A stretch of DNA of 7,998 nucleotides from an uncultured Actinomycetes bacterium (GTDB taxonomy: Bacteria; Actinomycetota; Acidimicrobiia; Acidimicrobiales; Microtrichaceae), in NCBI GenBank assembly GCA_903941145.1, contig CAJANQ010000069.1, forward strand, positions 1 through 7,998, given 5' to 3'. Shown here one piece after another: positions 1 through 6,582 of this stretch. The notes beneath the pieces are model-generated. The model was not told where the DNA came from, made no database searches, and was given only the letters and a program-made list of their open reading frames with translations. Both the position numbers and the translations under genes were made by a program. Position 1 is the first letter of the stretch. The number at the start of each line of letters is the position of its first letter.

Positions 1-74
1 AGCAGTTCGCCGACGCTGAGGGGCAGCAGGACCCAGAGCCCGCGGGCGGTCCAGAGGGGGGAGGGAGTTCGCAC
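1..74 (-). CDS. Possible N-terminus of a leftward membrane protein (partial, cut by window edge)
   Basis: Read leftward from a GTG whose complement lies at 72-74, this frame stays open to the window edge for 24 codons. The peptide begins VRTPSPLWTARGLWVL and continues LLPLSVGELL. A short polar, basic start followed by a hydrophobic stretch is typical of a membrane protein N-terminus, and third codon positions are mostly G or C, as in the neighbouring genes. It would be divergent from the MetE-like gene. No clear ribosome site or -10 element precedes it. Only 24 codons are visible, so no family can be named, and the open frame may be chance in such GC-rich DNA. Confidence 0.35.
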   Translation of the reverse strand, partial: MRTPSPLWTARGLWVLLPLSVGEL

Positions 75-116
75 GGCGCACAGACTTGCGCGTCGCGGAG
101 GCCCACCGCTAGCAAC

Positions 117-1193
117 GTGCCGGTGGGGGCTTCTGTGAATCTGTCGTTCGGTCAGTCGTCCGCTGTCGGACCGGTGCCGTTCGCCGACCCCGCTGACGCC
201 GTGGGCGTCGCCCTCTCGGGGCTCGTCTCGCTCCCGACCGTGCCGTCCGGCCCGGCCGTCCCGGTCCCCGGCGTGCCCAACACCTCGCTCCTCGCCCAGG
301 CCGTCGCCGACGTCGAGGGTGCTGCGGTGGGGTTCGACGGCCGGCTGGTCGTGGACCCGGTGCACCTGGCCCACGACGGCGACCGCACCGGCTGGTCCCT
401 CGAGGACTCGGCGTTCTCGATGTTCCGTCTGCTGATCGGCCAGCTGGCGGGGAACGACGGCGACGACAGGCCCGACGCGCTGCGCATCCCGTTCCTGGGC
501 CCGGTCAGCCTGGCGCTCGCCCTGCACGAGGCCGGTGTGCCGCTCGTGCGGGCCTCTGCGCTCGCCCGTGACGTCGTGGTCCACCGTGCCGTGGCGCTGT
601 TCGAGTCGGCCCGCACGTCGCTGCCCGGCACGTCGCTGCTCATGGTCATGTCCGAGCCCGCCCTGGCCGGCTCGCACCACCCGACCTTCCCGCTCAGGCC
701 GGCCGAGATCCGGTCATTGCTGACACCGGTGGTCGAGTCGCTCGACGCCGTGGCGGCCGCCGCGTTCGGCCGGGCCGAGACGTCGCTGCTGATCGGCGTG
801 CACGTCGAGGGGCCCACCGACTGGTCCACCGTCGTCGCCTCGGGCGTGTCGCTGCTGTCGTTCCCCGTCGAGCACGCCCACGCCGCCCCGGCGTCGGTGG
901 TCGCCGCGTTCTTGGACGCCGGCGGCTGGGTCGACTGGGGCGTCGTGCCGGTCGACCGTCCGCTCGGCACCGGCGACGAGCTCCACTGGAAGCGGCTCAA
1001 CGCCCTCTGGTGCACCCTCGTGGGCGGCGGTGCCGACCCGATGCTGCTGCGCACCCAGGCGCTGGTCTCGCCCGCCGGCGGGCTCGACCACTTCGCCCGT
1101 GAGCAGGTCGGTCTGGTGCTCGAGCTGACCGGCGCGGTGGCCCTGCGGATCCGCCACCAGGCGGTCGCCTCGCGGCTCACCCTCGGCGCCTGA
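117..1193 (+). CDS. MetE/UROD-barrel family protein (methionine synthase-like) lacking zinc cysteines
   Basis: This looks like the short, single-barrel relative of cobalamin-independent methionine synthase that sits before ligA in many actinobacteria (Rv3015c type). The N-terminus has the family pattern: a Pro-Phe-Ala-Asp segment, then VSLPTVP, then NTSLLAQA. Barrel strands follow, including LLIGVHVEGP around residue 225 and LLSFPVEHA after it. In true MetE enzymes the zinc site uses His-x-Cys, a Glu and a late Cys in a P-x-C-G-L context. Here the first is His229-Val-Glu231 and the late motif is VSPAGGL with Gly321 at the Cys position, so methyl transfer from a folate to homocysteine is unlikely. 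The real substrate is unknown. The frame is open upstream to the window edge. GTG 117 is the first available start, and GTG 135, with a GGTGGGGG stretch six bases before it, is a good alternative. It lies 33 bp before ligA and may be cotranscribed with it. Confidence 0.8.
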   Translation: MPVGASVNLSFGQSSAVGPVPFADPADAVGVALSGLVSLPTVPSGPAVPVPGVPNTSLLAQAVADVEGAAVGFDGRLVVDPVHLAHDGDRTGWSLEDSAFSMFRLLIGQLAGNDGDDRPDALRIPFLGPVSLALALHEAGVPLVRASALARDVVVHRAVALFESARTSLPGTSLLMVMSEPALAGSHHPTFPLRPAEIRSLLTPVVESLDAVAAAAFGRAETSLLIGVHVEGPTDWSTVVASGVSLLSFPVEHAHAAPASVVAAFLDAGGWVDWGVVPVDRPLGTGDELHWKRLNALWCTLVGGGADPMLLRTQALVSPAGGLDHFAREQVGLVLELTGAVALRIRHQAVASRLTLGA

Positions 1194-1205
1194 GCTGTCG
1201 CAGCC

Positions 1206-1221
1206 CGGCAGTACAGTTCGG
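1206..1221 (+). promoter_or_regulatory. Putative promoter (-10 TACAGT) for a leaderless ligA transcript
   Basis: The 9-bp string CGGCAGTAC (1206-1214) contains the start of a TANNNT hexamer, TACAGT at 1212-1217, which ends nine bases before the GTG of ligA. No Shine-Dalgarno is present between it and the start. The same 9-mer, with CGG at the same offset behind it, precedes the PASTA-kinase gene at 4568-4583. Placing the hexamer at -12 to -7 puts transcription initiation at or within a few bases of the GTG. No convincing -35 element is visible. Confidence 0.5.
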
Positions 1222-1226
1222 GCGTT

Positions 1227-3383
1227 GTGAGCGCCGCCGACACCCCCTCCTCAGGCTCTGACCCTGCGCGCAGCGACGGGCGAACTGGTGTCAGCGCGGC
1301 CGGGCCGGACCCGGCGCTGGACCCCGCCGGCCGGGTCGACTGGCTGGTCGAGCAGATCCGCCACCACAACGGCGCCTACTACGAGCAGGACGCCCCCGAG
1401 ATCCCCGACGCCGACTACGACGCGCTCGTGCGGGAGCTGCGGGCGCTGGAGGCCGAGCACCCCGACCTGGTCAGCCCCGACTCGCCCACGCAGACCGGCG
1501 TCGGCGGCGCGCCGTCCACCCAGTTCGCCCCCGTCGAGCACACCGTGCCGATGATGAGCCTGGACAACGCGATGGACGTCGACGAGCTCCGGGCCTGGGG
1601 CGAGCGCACCGCCCGCCGCCTGGCCGAGCTGGGGATCGACGGACCGGTCCGGTACGTGTGCGAGCTCAAGATCGACGGCCTCGCCATGTCCATCCGCTAC
1701 GAGGGCGGCGAGTACGTGCGGGCCGCCACCCGTGGCAACGGAAAGGTGGGCGAGGACGTCACTGCCAACGTCGCCGGCATCGACCCCGTCCCGGCCCGGC
1801 TCGGGAAGGGCGCCCCGCCGGTGCTCGAGGTCCGCGGCGAGATCTACCTGCCCATCGACGCGTTCCACGCGCTGCAGGCCCGCACCGAGGCCGAGAACGC
1901 CCAGGCCGTCGCCGCGGGCCGCAAGCCCAGGCCCGTGCCGGTCAACCCGCGCAACGCCGGTGCCGGGTCGCTGCGTCAGAAGGATGCGTCGGTCACCGCC
2001 AGCCGCGGGCTGGCGTTCTGGTGCTACCAGCTGGGGGAGGTCGTCGGCGCCGACGCCCAGCCCTCGCACTCGGGCGCGCTCGAGTGGCTGCGGGGCCTGG
2101 GCCTGCCGGTGAACCCCAACACCAAGATCGTCGACGACCTGGACGCCGTGTACGAGTTCTGCGCCTACTGGACCGAGCACCGTCACGAGCTCGACTACGA
2201 GATCGACGGCATCGTCGTGAAGCTCGACGACCTGGCCGTGCAGCAGGCCATGGGCGCCACCGCCAAGGCCCCCCGCTGGGCCATCGCCTACAAGCTCCCG
2301 CCCGAGGAGCGCACCACCATCCTGCGCGACATCCAGGTGTCGGTGGGTCGGACCGGCCGGGCCACGCCGTTCGCCGTGCTCGAGCCGGTGTTCGTGGGCG
2401 GGTCCACCGTGGGCATGGCCACCCTCCACAACGCGGACCAGGTCGCGCTCAAGGACGTGCGTCCCGGTGACACCGTGACGGTGCGCAAGGCCGGCGACGT
2501 CATCCCCGAGGTCGTCGGCCCGGTGCTCGAGCTGCGGCCCAAGGGCCTCAAGGAGTGGGTGTTCCCGTCGGACTGCCCGTCGTGCGGCGGCCCGCTCGAG
2601 CGCGGCGAGGGCGAGGTCCAGCACCGCTGCAACAACGAGGCCTGCCCGTCACGGGTGCTGGCCCGCATCTGCCACTTCGCGTCGCGCGGCGCCATGGACA
2701 TCGACGGCCTGGGGGAGCAGCAGGTCGCGCTCTTCCTGGACCTGGGGCTGCTGTCCGACGTTGCCGGCATCTACACGCTCGACATGGACCGCATCCGCGA
2801 GCTGCCCGGCTACGGCGACCTGTCGGTCTCCAACCTGACCGCCGCCATCGACGCCTCGCGGTCCCGGCCGCTGGCCAACCTGCTGTTCGGCCTCAATATC
2901 GTGCACCTGGGCCCGTCGGGTGCCGAGGCGCTCACCGCAGCACTGGGCGGCCTGGACGCCGTCCGTGGCGCGTCGGTCGACGACCTGGCCGCGGTCGAGG
3001 GGATCGGCCCGGTCATCGCCGAGTCCGTCCACTCGTTCTTCGCCGACCCCGTGCAGGCCGACCTGGTCGACCGGCTGGTGGCCGCCGGGCTCAACGTGGC
3101 CGGCCCCGAGCGCTCGGTGCTGCCGCAGACGCTCACGGGCAAGGCCGTCGTGGTCACCGGCACCGTCCCCGGGTTCAGCCGCGACGACGCCGAGCAGGCC
3201 ATCAAGGCGCGGGGCGGCAAGTCGCCCGGGAGTGTGTCCAAGAAGACGTTCGCGGTCGTGGTCGGCGAGTCGCCGGGCGCGTCCAAGCTCACGAAGGCCC
3301 AGGATCTGGGCGTCCCCGTCCTCGACGCCGCGGCCAGCGCCGCGGTGTTCGAGTCACTCCTTGAGACCGGAGAACTCCCATGA
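1227..3383 (+). CDS. ligA: NAD+-dependent DNA ligase LigA
   Basis: This cytoplasmic enzyme seals nicks in duplex DNA during replication and repair, using NAD+ as adenylate donor. All expected domains appear in order. The Ia region has HHNGAYYEQD and DADYD (about 46-65) for nicotinamide binding. The nucleotidyltransferase core has the KIDG motif with adenylated Lys148 and a later conserved lysine in AIAYKLPPEE (Lys356). An OB fold with VGRTGRATPFA lies near 370-440. A four-cysteine zinc finger uses Cys450, Cys453, Cys468 and Cys473. Helix-hairpin-helix repeats follow, then a BRCT domain from about 636 to the end. The 718 residues slightly exceed the usual 670-700 because of a Ser/Ala/Pro/Gly-rich extension of about 35 residues at the N-terminus; GTG 1227 is chosen because it follows a promoter-like element at leaderless spacing. 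The usual RGDG after motif I reads Arg169-Gly-Asn-Gly. The stop overlaps the next start as ATGA. Confidence 0.97.
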   Translation: MSAADTPSSGSDPARSDGRTGVSAAGPDPALDPAGRVDWLVEQIRHHNGAYYEQDAPEIPDADYDALVRELRALEAEHPDLVSPDSPTQTGVGGAPSTQFAPVEHTVPMMSLDNAMDVDELRAWGERTARRLAELGIDGPVRYVCELKIDGLAMSIRYEGGEYVRAATRGNGKVGEDVTANVAGIDPVPARLGKGAPPVLEVRGEIYLPIDAFHALQARTEAENAQAVAAGRKPRPVPVNPRNAGAGSLRQKDASVTASRGLAFWCYQLGEVVGADAQPSHSGALEWLRGLGLPVNPNTKIVDDLDAVYEFCAYWTEHRHELDYEIDGIVVKLDDLAVQQAMGATAKAPRWAIAYKLPPEERTTILRDIQVSVGRTGRATPFAVLEPVFVGGSTVGMATLHNADQVALKDVRPGDTVTVRKAGDVIPEVVGPVLELRPKGLKEWVFPSDCPSCGGPLERGEGEVQHRCNNEACPSRVLARICHFASRGAMDIDGLGEQQVALFLDLGLLSDVAGIYTLDMDRIRELPGYGDLSVSNLTAAIDASRSRPLANLLFGLNIVHLGPSGAEALTAALGGLDAVRGASVDDLAAVEGIGPVIAESVHSFFADPVQADLVDRLVAAGLNVAGPERSVLPQTLTGKAVVVTGTVPGFSRDDAEQAIKARGGKSPGSVSKKTFAVVVGESPGASKLTKAQDLGVPVLDAAASAAVFESLLETGELP
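3369..3374 (+). promoter_or_regulatory. Ribosome binding site of the HAD gene inside the ligA 3' end
   Basis: GGAGAA lies five bases before the ATG at 3380, within the last codons of ligA. It is the clearest Shine-Dalgarno sequence in the window. Together with the ATGA stop/start overlap, it supports translation of the HAD gene from the ligA message, unlike the genes that appear leaderless. Confidence 0.6.
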
Positions 3384-4042
3384 CCAGTGCCCTTCCCGAC
3401 CTCCCGCCCGTCGAGGCCGTCGTGTTCGACTTCGGCGGTGTGTTCACCACGTCGCCCTTCGCCGCACTCATGGCCGCCGCCGAGGCGCAGGCCCTGGACC
3501 CGATGACGATGGTCGGGGTCATGTTCGGCCCGTACGACCAGGACACGGACCACCCGTGGCACCAGCTCGAGCGCGGCGAGATCACGCTCGACGACGCCAC
3601 TGCCGGCATCGTGGAGCTGGCCGCGGCCGAGGGCGTGGCGGACTTCCAGCCGATGGAGATGCTCATGGCGCTCGGGGGCAGCGGCGTCCGCACCGAGGTC
3701 GTCGAGTTCTGCCGCGACGTGAAGTCCCGGGGTTTTCGCACCGGGCTGCTCACCAACAACGCCCGCGAGTTCGAGGAGTTCTGGGTGCCGCTGCTCCCGC
3801 TCGACGAACTCTTCGACGACGTCGTCGACTCGAGCGCGGTGGGCCTGCGCAAGCCCGACGCGCGGATCTACGAGCTGTCGTTGGACCGCCTGGGCGTGGA
3901 CGCCCCCGCCGCAGTGTTCGTGGACGACGCCCCCGGCAACGTGCTCGGTGCACAGGCCGTCGGCATGCGGGCCGTGCTCATCGGCACCGAACCGGCCGAC
4001 GTGGCCGTGGCGCTCGCCGAGCTCGAGTCACACCTGTCCTGA
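3380..4042 (+). CDS. HAD-superfamily hydrolase (subfamily IA-like)
   Basis: A 220-residue soluble haloacid dehalogenase-like hydrolase, probably a phosphatase acting on a small phosphorylated compound; the substrate cannot be told from sequence. Motif I is VVFDFGGVF with nucleophile Asp17. Gly19 stands where most phosphatases have the general acid/base Asp, as in the FDFGGV group that includes ACAD10-like and epoxide-hydrolase-associated HAD domains. Motif II is LLTNNARE (Thr125). Motif III has Lys158 in GLRKPDARIYE, and motif IV is VFVDDAPGN with Asp182 and Asp183. The segment between motifs I and II is a helical cap. It is translationally coupled to ligA (ATGA overlap, good ribosome site), but no functional link to ligation is implied. 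It converges on the next gene with a 32-bp gap. Confidence 0.9.
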   Translation: MTSALPDLPPVEAVVFDFGGVFTTSPFAALMAAAEAQALDPMTMVGVMFGPYDQDTDHPWHQLERGEITLDDATAGIVELAAAEGVADFQPMEMLMALGGSGVRTEVVEFCRDVKSRGFRTGLLTNNAREFEEFWVPLLPLDELFDDVVDSSAVGLRKPDARIYELSLDRLGVDAPAAVFVDDAPGNVLGAQAVGMRAVLIGTEPADVAVALAELESHLS

Positions 4043-4074
4043 GCCGCCCTGGCCCGGACCGGGTGGCCGACGCG

Positions 4075-4533
4075 TCAGGCGGCGTTGAAGCACCAGGGGA
4101 TCGGCCGTGACGCCTTGGGTCCCTCGGACTGCTTCCAGATCACCGCGGTCACACAGTTGCGCTCCGGGTTGAGGGACTGCAGCACGGCGTTCGGTCCGGG
4201 CTGGAAGTCGATCGTCCCGCTGCCCAGGTCCTTGCGGAGGCCTTCTTCCGACGTGCGGACCTCGGCGCCGTTGACCACCAGGTAGCCGTCGTAGCCCGGC
4301 TGGACCTTGATGCCGACCCGGCTCTGGGCCAGCACCTCGCTGTCGGGTGCCGGGAACAGCTCGAGCACGGAGTCGGGGAGGGCGTCGCTGGTCGGGTCGC
4401 TGCCGGTCACGGCGGCCCGGGTGGTGAGGACCAGGCCGGTCAGGGCGCCAAGGACTAGGACGACCATGATCGTCCGCCGGGCCCAGTCGGGGAGCGCTCG
4501 CCGGGACGTGGGGGGTGCATCGGTCACGTGCAT
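4075..4533 (-). CDS. Hypothetical single-pass exported membrane protein
   Basis: A 152-residue protein I do not recognise. A basic cytoplasmic N-terminus (RR at 11-12, WARR at 17-20) precedes one hydrophobic helix at about 21-38, followed by an Ala/Ser/Asp-rich linker. The rest, from about residue 55, should lie outside the membrane and looks like a compact beta-rich domain (GIKVQPGYDGYLVVNG, then SGTIDFQPG). Two cysteines, Cys127 and Cys148 near the C-terminus, could form a disulfide there. There is no lipobox, so it would be a membrane anchor rather than a lipoprotein. ATG 4533 is used; a GTG two codons later (complement at 4525-4527) is an alternative. No good ribosome site is visible. It is divergent from the PASTA-kinase gene across about 54 bp, which invites, but does not prove, a shared envelope role. 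Confidence 0.75.
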   Translation of the reverse strand: MHVTDAPPTSRRALPDWARRTIMVVLVLGALTGLVLTTRAAVTGSDPTSDALPDSVLELFPAPDSEVLAQSRVGIKVQPGYDGYLVVNGAEVRTSEEGLRKDLGSGTIDFQPGPNAVLQSLNPERNCVTAVIWKQSEGPKASRPIPWCFNAA

Positions 4534-4567
4534 GGTCTAACGCGTGCGAACCCGTGGGGTGGGTGCA

Positions 4568-4583
4568 CGGCAGTACGATCCGG
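4568..4583 (+). promoter_or_regulatory. Putative promoter (-10 TACGAT) for a leaderless PASTA-kinase transcript
   Basis: CGGCAGTAC at 4568-4576 is identical to the element before ligA, with CGG at the same offset after it. It places TACGAT (4574-4579) eight bases before the ATG at 4588. There is no Shine-Dalgarno. The element sits in the short divergent region shared with the leftward membrane-protein gene. Confidence 0.5.
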
Positions 4584-4587
4584 TCCG

Positions 4588-6468
4588 ATGAGTGCCACCG
4601 GACCCCACGATGCGACCGGCACCGTGGTGGGCGACCGCTACCGGCTCGAGGAGCTCCTCGGCGCCGGCGGGACGGGCTGGACCTACCTGGCCACCGACCT
4701 GTCGACCCGCAGGCCCGTGGCCGTCAAGCTGCTCGACGAGCTCCTGGCCGACGACGAGCCGTTCCTCCGCCGGTTCCGCACCGAGGCCCGCTCCGCCGCC
4801 GCGCTCGACGACCCCAACGTGCTCGCCGTCATCGAGTTCGGCGACGCCACGCTGCCGGGCCGCGCCGTGGTGCCGTTCGTCGTCACCGACGTCATGGAGG
4901 GCGGCAGCCTCAAGTCGATGCTGGCCGCGGGCCACCGGCTGACGCCGTCGCAGGCGCTCATGGTCGGCCTCGACGCCGCCCGTGCCCTGGACCACGCCCA
5001 CCGGCGCGGTCTCGTCCACCGGCACGTCGACCCGTCGTGCCTGCTGTTCGACGCCGACGGACACGCGCGTTTGGGCGACTTCGGCCTGGCCCGTGCTGTC
5101 GGTGAGGTCTACGAGGACCGGGCGGTGAGTCCCTACACGTCGCCCGAGCAGGCTGACGGCGACCGTGTCGGCGGCCGGTCCGACGTCTACTCGCTCGCCC
5201 TGGTGATGGTGGAGGCCGTGACCGGCGAGGTCCCGTCGCCGACCGGCGACCTGGAGCTGGACGCCGAGTTCGGCGCCCTCCGGTCGGTGCTCGAGCGTGC
5301 GGGCCGACGCCAGCCCGAGGAGCGTCCCGACGCCGAGGAGCTCGAGATCGCGCTGATGGCCGCGGCCGAGGACCTGCCCCGGCCCGAGCCGCTCCCGCTC
5401 GTCGGGACCGGCCTGCTCGCCGGGTCGGGCCCGGTCGTCACCAGTCGGGCCGAGGTCGAGGTCCCGGCACCGCTCGCTCCGGGTGAGGGGTCCGCGGCTT
5501 CGGCGGGCGCCGAGGGTGCCGAGGGCGCGGCCCTCGGCGACGTGACGGTCGCAGAGGCTGCGCCCGGGAACAGGTCCGGCCCGGTCCTCGTGGCCACGGT
5601 CGGGCTGCTCGTGGTCCTGGCCGGTGCCGCGTTCTGGTGGTTCGCGCTGCGGACCCCGACCCACGCCGTGCCCGACCTGGTCGGCAAGCAGGTCGCTACC
5701 GCGGCCAACGCGGCCCGGGCGTCCAAGTGGCGCGTCGACAAGAGCACGCTCGTCCGACAGGACGGCACCCGGCCCGGCGAGGTCGTGGCCCAGTCGCCCA
5801 AGGCCGGCACCCGGCTCGCCGAGGGCAAGACCCTCCGGCTCACGGTGTCGCTCGGCTCGTCCCTCGTGGCGTTCCCGACCGACCTGGCGGGACAGCCTCA
5901 GGACCAGGTGACGGCTGCCCTGCGCGACGCCGGGTTCCAGGTCGGCAGGACCACGACGGCCAACGACGAGGACGTCGCCAAGGGCGACGTGGTGTCGGCG
6001 ACCCCGGCCGTCGCACCCGACCCGAAGGGGCAGGTCCCGAGCGGCACGGTGGTCGACCTGGTCGTCTCCGACGGCCCCGCACCGCGGGCGCTCCCGGCCG
6101 ACATGGTCGGGTCGGACGCCGCTGCGCTCAAGGGCAAGCTCGAGTCGATGCAGCTGGTCGTGACCCTGGGCGAGGCGTACAGCCCGACGGTGCCCGCCGG
6201 CGCGGTGGTGTCGACCGACCCCGGTCCCGGTACCGAGGTGGCCAGGGGCTCGACGGTCAACGTGGTGGTCTCCAAGGGGCCGGCCCCGGTCCCGCTCCCG
6301 AACGTCGTCGGGAAGAAGGGCAGCGACGCGGTGCGGACGCTGCAGGAGGCCGGGTTCGTCGTCCCCGTCGTCCGCGGTTCCCAGGACCTGCCCACGATCG
6401 GCACCGACCCCGCACCCGGGACGCCGGTCCAGCCCGGTGCGACCGTGCTGGTCATCACCCAGCTCTGA
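4588..6468 (+). CDS. PASTA-domain Ser/Thr kinase-like membrane protein, probable pseudokinase
   Basis: A 626-residue PknB-like receptor. Residues 16 to about 265 form a protein-kinase fold. The glycine loop is GAGGTG (25-30), VAVK gives Lys47, and the helix-C Glu66 is in RTEARS. DFG is intact (Asp164), the APE equivalent is Ser185-Pro-Glu187, and SDVYSLA follows with Asp199. The catalytic loop is abnormal: HRDxKPxN reads HRHVDPSC (144-151), losing the catalytic Asp (His146), the Lys (Asp148) and the metal-binding Asn (Cys151). Phosphotransfer is therefore doubtful although nucleotide binding may persist. An acidic, Ala/Gly-rich linker leads to one transmembrane helix at about 332-355. Four PASTA repeats follow outside the cell, near 361-422, 423-497, 498-567 and 568-626; such domains bind peptidoglycan fragments or lipid II in PknB/PrkC. 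ATG 4588 is preferred over the in-frame ATG 4528 because the kinase fold starts just after it and a promoter-like element precedes it. The gene is not near cell-division genes here. Confidence 0.93.
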   Translation: MSATGPHDATGTVVGDRYRLEELLGAGGTGWTYLATDLSTRRPVAVKLLDELLADDEPFLRRFRTEARSAAALDDPNVLAVIEFGDATLPGRAVVPFVVTDVMEGGSLKSMLAAGHRLTPSQALMVGLDAARALDHAHRRGLVHRHVDPSCLLFDADGHARLGDFGLARAVGEVYEDRAVSPYTSPEQADGDRVGGRSDVYSLALVMVEAVTGEVPSPTGDLELDAEFGALRSVLERAGRRQPEERPDAEELEIALMAAAEDLPRPEPLPLVGTGLLAGSGPVVTSRAEVEVPAPLAPGEGSAASAGAEGAEGAALGDVTVAEAAPGNRSGPVLVATVGLLVVLAGAAFWWFALRTPTHAVPDLVGKQVATAANAARASKWRVDKSTLVRQDGTRPGEVVAQSPKAGTRLAEGKTLRLTVSLGSSLVAFPTDLAGQPQDQVTAALRDAGFQVGRTTTANDEDVAKGDVVSATPAVAPDPKGQVPSGTVVDLVVSDGPAPRALPADMVGSDAAALKGKLESMQLVVTLGEAYSPTVPAGAVVSTDPGPGTEVARGSTVNVVVSKGPAPVPLPNVVGKKGSDAVRTLQEAGFVVPVVRGSQDLPTIGTDPAPGTPVQPGATVLVITQL

Positions 6469-6477
6469 ACAGCCGCC

Positions 6478-6507
6478 GGCCGTTGGCGGCCGTTGACGGC
6501 CGTGCGA
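6478..6507 (+). repeat. Short tandem decamer repeat (about 2.7 copies)
   Basis: GGCCGTTGGC, GGCCGTTGAC and GGCCGTGCGA lie head to tail just ten bases after the stop of the PASTA-kinase gene. The first two units differ by one base and the third is degenerate. It may be simple replication slippage; a binding-site cluster is possible but unsupported. Confidence 0.5.
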
Positions 6508-6532
6508 GGGCTTGTCGCGACCACTCTCCCAG

Positions 6533-6553
6533 ACAACCGCGGAGCGCGGTTGT
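6533..6553 (+). terminator. Perfect 9-bp hairpin, candidate terminator of the PASTA-kinase transcript
   Basis: ACAACCGCG (6533-6541) and CGCGGTTGT (6545-6553) are perfect inverted repeats separated by GAG, about 64 bp after the stop codon. No T-tract follows, so it is not a canonical intrinsic terminator, though U-poor hairpins are common after genes in high-GC actinobacteria. A transcript-end stabiliser or a protein-binding palindrome are alternatives. Confidence 0.5.
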
Positions 6554-6582
6554 GCATCCACCATCCGCGCGAACGGCTGCTC

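Noticed and set aside
152..1369. Leftward open frame opposite the MetE-like gene and the ligA start
   Set aside because: The Ser/Thr/Ala/Arg-rich translation has no recognisable motif, and it overlaps two well-supported forward genes.
4043..4074. Possible bidirectional terminator between the convergent HAD and membrane-protein genes
   Set aside because: CCC/GGG with a five-base loop (4053-4063) and flanking GGCC repeats make only a short, bulged stem with no T-tract, too weak at this GC content.
4528..4587. Longer start for the PASTA-kinase gene at ATG 4528
   Set aside because: It would add 20 residues unlike a kinase N-terminus, run across the putative -10 element, and overlap the divergent gene's start. 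ATG 4588 lies at leaderless distance from that element.
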